Source of the DNA: Oscillospiraceae bacterium
GTDB lineage: Bacteria > Bacillota > Clostridia > Oscillospirales > Oscillospiraceae
Assembly: GCA_009776905.1 (NCBI GenBank)
Contig: WRMX01000019.1
Span: 17,123 to 26,884 of the forward strand
Direction of reading: 5' to 3'
DNA length: 9,762 nt
How positions within the stretch are numbered: the stretch's first letter is position 1; each line of letters opens with the position of its first letter. Under the pieces are notes generated by a model. The model did not search any database. It had not been told where the DNA came from and saw only the letters and a program-made list of their open reading frames with translations. Shown here one piece after another: positions 5,371 through 9,762 of this stretch. The position numbers were made by a program, and so were the translations under genes.

Positions 5371-7122
5371 ATGAGGATCCTTGTCGGACAGGGAAGCTGC
5401 GGAAACGCTGCGGGAGCGAACAAAGTCTATGAAGCGCTCGCGGCGGAGCTTGCGGATAAAAAAATCGGCGCCGAGCTGATCAGCACGGGGTGCATCGGCG
5501 CGTGTTATATGGAACCGATCGTCGAGGTCATCGACGACGATGGCGAGAAATACACATATGTAAGGATCAATGCGGATTTGGCGGCGAATATCGTCAATCA
5601 GCATCTTGTGGGCGGCAAGCCGCTAGATGAGCTGCTGATGCCCGCCGAGGATGTTAAGGTGATCGATCGCCAGACGAAAATCGTCCTACGCAATTGCGGA
5701 GTCATCGATCCGGAGAATATCGACGAATATGTAGCCGGGGGCGGGTATAACTCTGCGCGGAGATGCATCACGGAGCTGAGCCCGGACAGGGTGATCGAAA
5801 TCATCCGCGATTCCGGCCTTGGCGGGCGCGGCGGCGCGGGCTTCCCGACGTGGTTCAAGTGGAATGCTGCGAAAAACGCGGCTGGCGACGTAAAATATAT
5901 GGTCTGCAACGCTGACGAGGGCGATCCCGGCGCTTTTATGGACCGCGCCGTGCTGGAAGGCGATCCGCACTCCGTGTTGGAGGGCATTCTCATCGGCGGC
6001 TATGCCGTGGGTGCTTATGAGGGCATCATTTATGTTCGGGCGGAATATCCGCTGGCCATCAAACGGCTTAATATCGCCATTAAGCAGGCAAATGAAAAAG
6101 GCTTTCTCGGAGAAAACATTTTTGGGACAGGCTTTTCATATAATATTCGTATCAAGGCAGGCGCGGGAGCTTTCGTTTGCGGCGAAGAGACCGCGCTGAT
6201 CGCTTCGCTGGAAGGGGAGCGCGGGATGCCGCGGTTGAAGCCGCCATATCCTGCCGAGCGCGGTTTTTGGAAAAAGCCGACGAATATAAACAATGTAGAG
6301 ACTTATGCCAACGTGCCTTGGATCGTTTCGCACGGAGGGGCAGCTTTTGCCGCGATGGGCACGGAAAAATCAAAGGGCACGAAAGTGTTTGCGTTGACAG
6401 GAAAGATTAAAAAAGGCGGCCTTGTCGAGATTCCTATGGGGCTGCCGCTGCGCGAGATTATTTTTGATATCGGCGGGGGGATCAAGGACGGGCGCGAGTT
6501 CAAGGCCGTCCAAATGGGAGGGCCTTCAGGCGGCTGCGTGCCGGCCTCGCTTGTCGATACGCCCGTCACATATGAGGACATTCCGGCGACGGGAGCCATC
6601 GTCGGCTCCGGCGGCATGGTCGTAATGGACGAGACGACATGCATGGTGGATATGGCGAGGTTTTTCCTGGATTTCACTCAAAAGGAATCGTGCGGGAAAT
6701 GCAATTTCTGCAGGATCGGCACGAAGAGGATGCTGGAGATCCTCAACAGGATCGTTGAGGGCGACGGGCGCGAGGGCGATATCGAGCTGCTCGAAGAATT
6801 GTGCATCAACGTGAGCAGCGGATCGATGTGCGCGCTCGGGCAGACCGCGCCGAATCCCGTGCTGACGACGTTGAAGTATTTCCGCAGCGAATATGAAGAC
6901 CATATTTATAATAAAAAATGCCCGGCGAAAAGCTGCAGGGAATTGCTTACATACAGCATCGATACGGCGAAGTGCGTCGGTTGCACGATGTGCGCGAAGA
7001 AATGCGCTGTGGATGCGATTTCGGGCGAGGTTAAGGCTCCGCATAAAATCGATGGCGAGAAGTGCGTCAAATGCGGCAATTGCGCTACTGTATGCAAATT
7101 CGGCGCTGTCGTTGTTGAATAG
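5371..7122 (+). CDS. nuoF: NuoF/HndC/HydB-like FMN, NAD(H) and Fe-S subunit, 583 aa
   Basis: This soluble flavoprotein moves electrons between NAD(P)H and Fe-S clusters. Residues 1-80 are a thioredoxin-like [2Fe-2S] domain (Cys10, Cys41, Cys45 in GCIGACYMEP). The NuoF core follows: FMN/NADH-binding GLGGRGGAGFPTWFKW at 149-164, NADEGDPGAF at 180-189, and GAGAFVCGEETAL at 264-276. A [4Fe-4S] cluster uses Cys441, Cys444, Cys447 and Cys487. The C-terminus adds two ferredoxin-type [4Fe-4S] sites (Cys535/538/541/545 and Cys565/568/571/575). This four-part layout and length are those of HydB/HndC of bifurcating hydrogenases and of NAD-linked formate dehydrogenases; complex I NuoF lacks the flanking domains. 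The ATG has AGGAGG eight bases upstream. The final codons GTT GAA TAG belong to the first unit of the 14-bp array. It probably works with the NuoE-like protein and the downstream molybdopterin enzyme. Confidence 0.96.
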   Translation: MRILVGQGSCGNAAGANKVYEALAAELADKKIGAELISTGCIGACYMEPIVEVIDDDGEKYTYVRINADLAANIVNQHLVGGKPLDELLMPAEDVKVIDRQTKIVLRNCGVIDPENIDEYVAGGGYNSARRCITELSPDRVIEIIRDSGLGGRGGAGFPTWFKWNAAKNAAGDVKYMVCNADEGDPGAFMDRAVLEGDPHSVLEGILIGGYAVGAYEGIIYVRAEYPLAIKRLNIAIKQANEKGFLGENIFGTGFSYNIRIKAGAGAFVCGEETALIASLEGERGMPRLKPPYPAERGFWKKPTNINNVETYANVPWIVSHGGAAFAAMGTEKSKGTKVFALTGKIKKGGLVEIPMGLPLREIIFDIGGGIKDGREFKAVQMGGPSGGCVPASLVDTPVTYEDIPATGAIVGSGGMVVMDETTCMVDMARFFLDFTQKESCGKCNFCRIGTKRMLEILNRIVEGDGREGDIELLEELCINVSSGSMCALGQTAPNPVLTTLKYFRSEYEDHIYNKKCPAKSCRELLTYSIDTAKCVGCTMCAKKCAVDAISGEVKAPHKIDGEKCVKCGNCATVCKFGAVVVE

Positions 7123-7310
7123 CTGGAGTTGAACAGCTCGCGTTGAACAGCTCGCGTTGAACAGCTCGCGTTGAATAGCTGGAGTTGAACAGCTGATGTT
7201 GAATAACTTGTGTTGAATAACTTGTGTTGAATAGCCAGCGTTGAACAGCCAGCGTTGAATAGAATGTGTAGATAAGCTCGTGTTGAGTAGCTTATGTTGA
7301 ATAGCAAGGG
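7115..7310 (+). repeat. Fourteen tandem 14-bp units bridging two redox genes
   Basis: Fourteen units of exactly 14 bp run without a single indel. The first is TTGAATAGCTGGAG (7115-7128). Units 2-4 are TTGAACAGCTCGCG; 5 equals 1; 6 is TTGAACAGCTGATG; 7-8 are TTGAATAACTTGTG. Units 9 and 10 are TTGAATAGCCAGCG and TTGAACAGCCAGCG; 11 is TTGAATAGAATGTG; 12 is TAGATAAGCTCGTG; 13 is TTGAGTAGCTTATG; 14 is TTGAATAGCAAGGG. The TTGA core, position 7 (A) and the final G are nearly fixed while positions 9-13 vary. Unit 1 contains the last codons and stop of the NuoF-like gene, and unit 14 supplies the AAGGGG ribosome site of the next gene. Because 14 is not a multiple of 3, the TGA in each unit closes all plus frames. 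I see no strong hairpin or T-tract. The function is unknown. Confidence 0.97.
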
Positions 7311-7318
7311 GTGTGCTT

Positions 7319-9762
7319 GTGGATAAACTGAGGTTGAACATTAACGGCAGGGAAGTTGAAGGCTACAAGGGGCAGACGATTTTGGAAATTGCCCTCGAAA
7401 ATGATATTCAAATCCCTACGTTTTGCCATGATAAAAGGATGGAGACATATGGCGCTTGCGGCATTTGCGTCGTTGAAGCGGAAGGCTCGCCGAAGCTCCT
7501 GCGCGCGTGCGCTACCGAGATTTCGAGCGGCATGGTGATTATGACGGACACTCCGAGAGTCCGCGAATCGCGCAAGCTGAACCTGGAGCTCCTGCTGTCG
7601 CAGCACACCGGCGATTGCCGCGCCCCATGCGTGCTGGCATGCCCGGGGAACACGGATTGCCAGGGATATGTAGGGCTCATCGCCAACGGCGAAATTGAGG
7701 AAGCCCTAGAGCTGATTAAGCAGAGGATCCCGTTTGCCGCTTCCGTCGGCAGGGTCTGCCCGCATCCCTGCGAGGAGGCATGCCGCCGCAATCTGGTCGA
7801 TGAGCCGATTTCCATAATGAATCTGAAGCGTTTTGCGGCAGACATCGACCTGGAAAACCCGAAGCCGTATCTGCCAAAAATCGAACCGCCCACCGGCAAG
7901 AGCGTCGCTATCGTCGGCGGGGGAGCAGGAGGCCTTTCATGCGCGTTTTATCTGGCCCAGATGGGGCATTGCGTCACAGTTTATGAGGCGATGCCGAAAA
8001 TGGGCGGGATGCTCCGGTATGGCATTCCGGAATATAGGCTGCCAAAGGAAATCGTGGACAAAGAGGCAGCGTTGATTGAAAAAATGGGCGTTATTTTCAA
8101 TAATAACATCAAAATCGGGCGCGACAGGACTTTTGAGAGCTTGAAAACGGATTTTGACGCGGTCGTTATTGCTGTGGGAGCGTGGAAAAGCATGGAATTG
8201 CGCTGCCCCGGCGCGGAGCTGCCGACTGTTTATGGCGGTATCGACTTTCTACGAAAAATATTCGCTAACGAGCCGCTGGTCATCGGCAACAGCGTGGCGG
8301 TCGTCGGAGGCGGCAACACAGCGATGGACACATGCCGCACGGCGGTGCGCTTGGGCGCGAAGAGGGTGTATGTGATATACAGGCGGACGGAAGCGGAGAT
8401 GCCCTGTGACCCGGAAGAGAGGACCGACGCCGAGGAAGAGGGCGTGTTGTTCAAATACCTTGTCAGCCCGATTGAGGTCATCGGCGAGAATGGCAAGGTC
8501 GTGCAGCTCCGCCTGCAAAAAATGCAGCTCGGCGAGCCGGACGCGTCCGGCAGGAGGAGCCCTGTCGCCATCGAGGGCGACGAGGAGTTGCTGGAGGTCG
8601 ATACTGTTGTCGCGGCCCTGGGACAGGGGATCAGCCCCGATGGTTTCGATGGCATAAGCCTGACGCGAGGCAACACGATAATTGCCGACGAGCATATGTT
8701 CACGACGAATGAAAAAGGCGTGTTCGCGATCGGCGACTGCATAAATGACGGCGCGGCCATAGCCATTAAGGCGATCGGCGACGCGAAACGCGCTGCCGCT
8801 TCCGTCGATGGGTATCTGCGGGGTGAAGATGCCAGATATAAAGCGCCGTACAGGGTCATCCGCAGCGACATGACGCAGGATGATTTTGCCGATATTAAAA
8901 AAGAGCCGCGCGCGCGCGTCAGCCATTTGAGTCCCGATGAGCGATTCGACAGCTTTTTTGAGGTGACGAAAAGACTAGACAAGAATATGGCCGTCAGGGA
9001 AGCGGCCAGATGCCTGGAATGCGGATGCCATGATTATTTTGAATGCAAGCTGATTGCCCTTGCGGACCAATATGACGTGCATCCGGAGCGTTATAGGGAA
9101 AGCGTTTTGAAAGTGGCGGTCGAGGATAACCACCCATTCATCATTCGCGACCCGAACAAGTGCATTTTATGCGGGCTGTGCGTGCGCATCTGCTCGGAAG
9201 TCGTCGGTTCGACCGCGCTCGGGTTTGTGGACCGCGGGTTCGACACCGTCGTGAAACCGGCGTTTGAGGACCCATTGGGCGAGACGTCATGCGTTTCATG
9301 CGGACAGTGCGTGTCGGTTTGCCCGACAGGCGCGCTTCAAGAGCGGATTCCGTTCATAAAGCCCGTGCCCCTTGACACGAAAAAAACCGATTCGATTTGC
9401 GGATTATGCGCCGTCGGATGCTCGACGCGCGTGGAATCGCATGGGAACCGCCTCGTCAAGACGACGCCCGCAAGAGACAGGGGCATCAACAACGGAGTCA
9501 TGTGCGGGCGCGGCCGCTTTGGGCTGAGCTATGTATATAAGGACGGGCGGATCATCACGCCGATGATCAGGAAAAAGGGAGTGCTGGAGCCGGCGAGCTG
9601 GAACGACGCCCTTGTGCATATTGCGAAAAAAATGGAAAGCCTGGCAATGCGCGGGGAGAAAACCGCTGTTTCGATCGGGCAGAATTATTGCGTCGAAGAC
9701 GCGGGCGCGGTGATGAATCTCGCGAAGCTGTTCAATGCGGAGATGTTCAGCTTCGCCAATCG
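7319..9762 (+). CDS. Fused [2Fe-2S]/GltD-like/ferredoxin/molybdopterin oxidoreductase, formate dehydrogenase alpha-like (first 814 aa)
   Basis: This is a large multidomain redox subunit, open to the right edge with no stop. Residues 1-80: NuoG-type [2Fe-2S] domain with Cys36, Cys47, Cys50, Cys64. Residues about 95-160: the cysteine-rich entry segment of GltD/NfnB-like proteins (Cys100, 104, 108, 114, 147, 151, 155). Residues 195-500: FAD site VAIVGGGAGGLS, NAD(P) site VAVVGGGNTAMD (326-337), YRRTEAEMP (354-362) and the final GVFAIGDC (467-474). Residues 565-576: CLECGC and a further Cys. Two [4Fe-4S] sites follow: Cys615/618/621/625 and Cys658/661/664/668. From 690 begins the Fe4S4 and bis-MGD domain of formate dehydrogenases (Cys694, 697, 701, 729). 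The GTG start has AAGGGG seven bases upstream; GTG at 7313 is a weaker option. With its two neighbours it probably forms a soluble formate dehydrogenase or NAD(P)/ferredoxin-linked complex. The substrate is unproven; the GltD-plus-molybdoenzyme pairing recalls Geobacter SfrB and SfrA, here on one chain. Confidence 0.93.
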   Translation, partial: MDKLRLNINGREVEGYKGQTILEIALENDIQIPTFCHDKRMETYGACGICVVEAEGSPKLLRACATEISSGMVIMTDTPRVRESRKLNLELLLSQHTGDCRAPCVLACPGNTDCQGYVGLIANGEIEEALELIKQRIPFAASVGRVCPHPCEEACRRNLVDEPISIMNLKRFAADIDLENPKPYLPKIEPPTGKSVAIVGGGAGGLSCAFYLAQMGHCVTVYEAMPKMGGMLRYGIPEYRLPKEIVDKEAALIEKMGVIFNNNIKIGRDRTFESLKTDFDAVVIAVGAWKSMELRCPGAELPTVYGGIDFLRKIFANEPLVIGNSVAVVGGGNTAMDTCRTAVRLGAKRVYVIYRRTEAEMPCDPEERTDAEEEGVLFKYLVSPIEVIGENGKVVQLRLQKMQLGEPDASGRRSPVAIEGDEELLEVDTVVAALGQGISPDGFDGISLTRGNTIIADEHMFTTNEKGVFAIGDCINDGAAIAIKAIGDAKRAAASVDGYLRGEDARYKAPYRVIRSDMTQDDFADIKKEPRARVSHLSPDERFDSFFEVTKRLDKNMAVREAARCLECGCHDYFECKLIALADQYDVHPERYRESVLKVAVEDNHPFIIRDPNKCILCGLCVRICSEVVGSTALGFVDRGFDTVVKPAFEDPLGETSCVSCGQCVSVCPTGALQERIPFIKPVPLDTKKTDSICGLCAVGCSTRVESHGNRLVKTTPARDRGINNGVMCGRGRFGLSYVYKDGRIITPMIRKKGVLEPASWNDALVHIAKKMESLAMRGEKTAVSIGQNYCVEDAGAVMNLAKLFNAEMFSFAN

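Noticed and set aside
7115..7310. CRISPR array.
   Set aside because: Units are only 14 bp, directly abutting, with no unique spacers and no cas genes in the window.
6526..7341. Long minus-strand reading frames (271 aa and 133 aa) crossing the 14-bp array with a 14-residue peptide repeat (LFNASCSTRAVQRE-like).
   Set aside because: The complement of the 14-bp unit has no stop codon, so every minus frame is open and reads the same 14-residue cycle. The rest lies antisense to the clear NuoF-like gene. No ribosome site was seen.
8230..8982. 250-aa and 225-aa minus-strand reading frames.
   Set aside because: They are antisense to the GltD-like domain of the fused oxidoreductase, have no recognisable motifs and are a product of GC-rich codon usage.

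Overview
The window looks like the chromosome of an anaerobic, fermentative Gram-positive (Clostridia-like) bacterium. The evidence is strong AGGAGG ribosome sites, TTG and GTG starts, an iron-containing alcohol dehydrogenase, and a NuoE/NuoF pair next to a ferredoxin-rich molybdopterin oxidoreductase. Genes are moderately GC-rich while the spacers at about 1480-1740 and 4340-4480 are AT-rich. The taxonomic assignment is inference only; no rRNA or tRNA is present.

Left part (1-2973): a two-gene minus-strand unit, a short-chain dehydrogenase followed by an iron-containing alcohol dehydrogenase that runs off the left edge. They are joined by a TAATG stop/start overlap. A PucR/CdaR-type regulator is transcribed divergently from a spacer of about 275 bp and is the obvious candidate to control the dehydrogenase pair.

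Middle (2974-4510): three tandem copies of a 32-bp repeat fill the gap between the convergent regulator and icd. icd is a eukaryotic-type (IDH1/IDH2-like) homodimeric NADP isocitrate dehydrogenase with a 12-residue in-frame duplication near its C-terminus. Back-to-back promoters follow, one for icd and one for a 59-residue single-pass membrane protein of unknown function. That small gene ends at a terminator-like hairpin.

Right part (4812-9762): three plus-strand redox genes. They are a thioredoxin-fold [2Fe-2S] NuoE/HndA-like subunit, a 583-aa NuoF/HndC/HydB-like FMN and NAD(H) subunit with extra ferredoxin domains, and the first 814 residues of a large fused protein. The fused protein has, in order, a NuoG-type [2Fe-2S] domain, a GltD/NfnB-like FAD and NAD(P) module, two [4Fe-4S] clusters and the start of a formate-dehydrogenase-like Mo/W-bis-MGD domain. 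Together they look like a soluble multi-flavin formate dehydrogenase or related NAD(P)/ferredoxin-linked complex, possibly electron-bifurcating. The window stops a few codons before the expected catalytic Sec/Cys position.

The most striking unexplained structure is a spacer made of exactly fourteen 14-bp degenerate units (7115-7310). It begins inside the last codons of the NuoF-like gene and ends in the Shine-Dalgarno sequence of the fused oxidoreductase gene. Together with the 32-bp array and the icd duplication, it makes three independent tandem amplifications at or near gene 3' ends.
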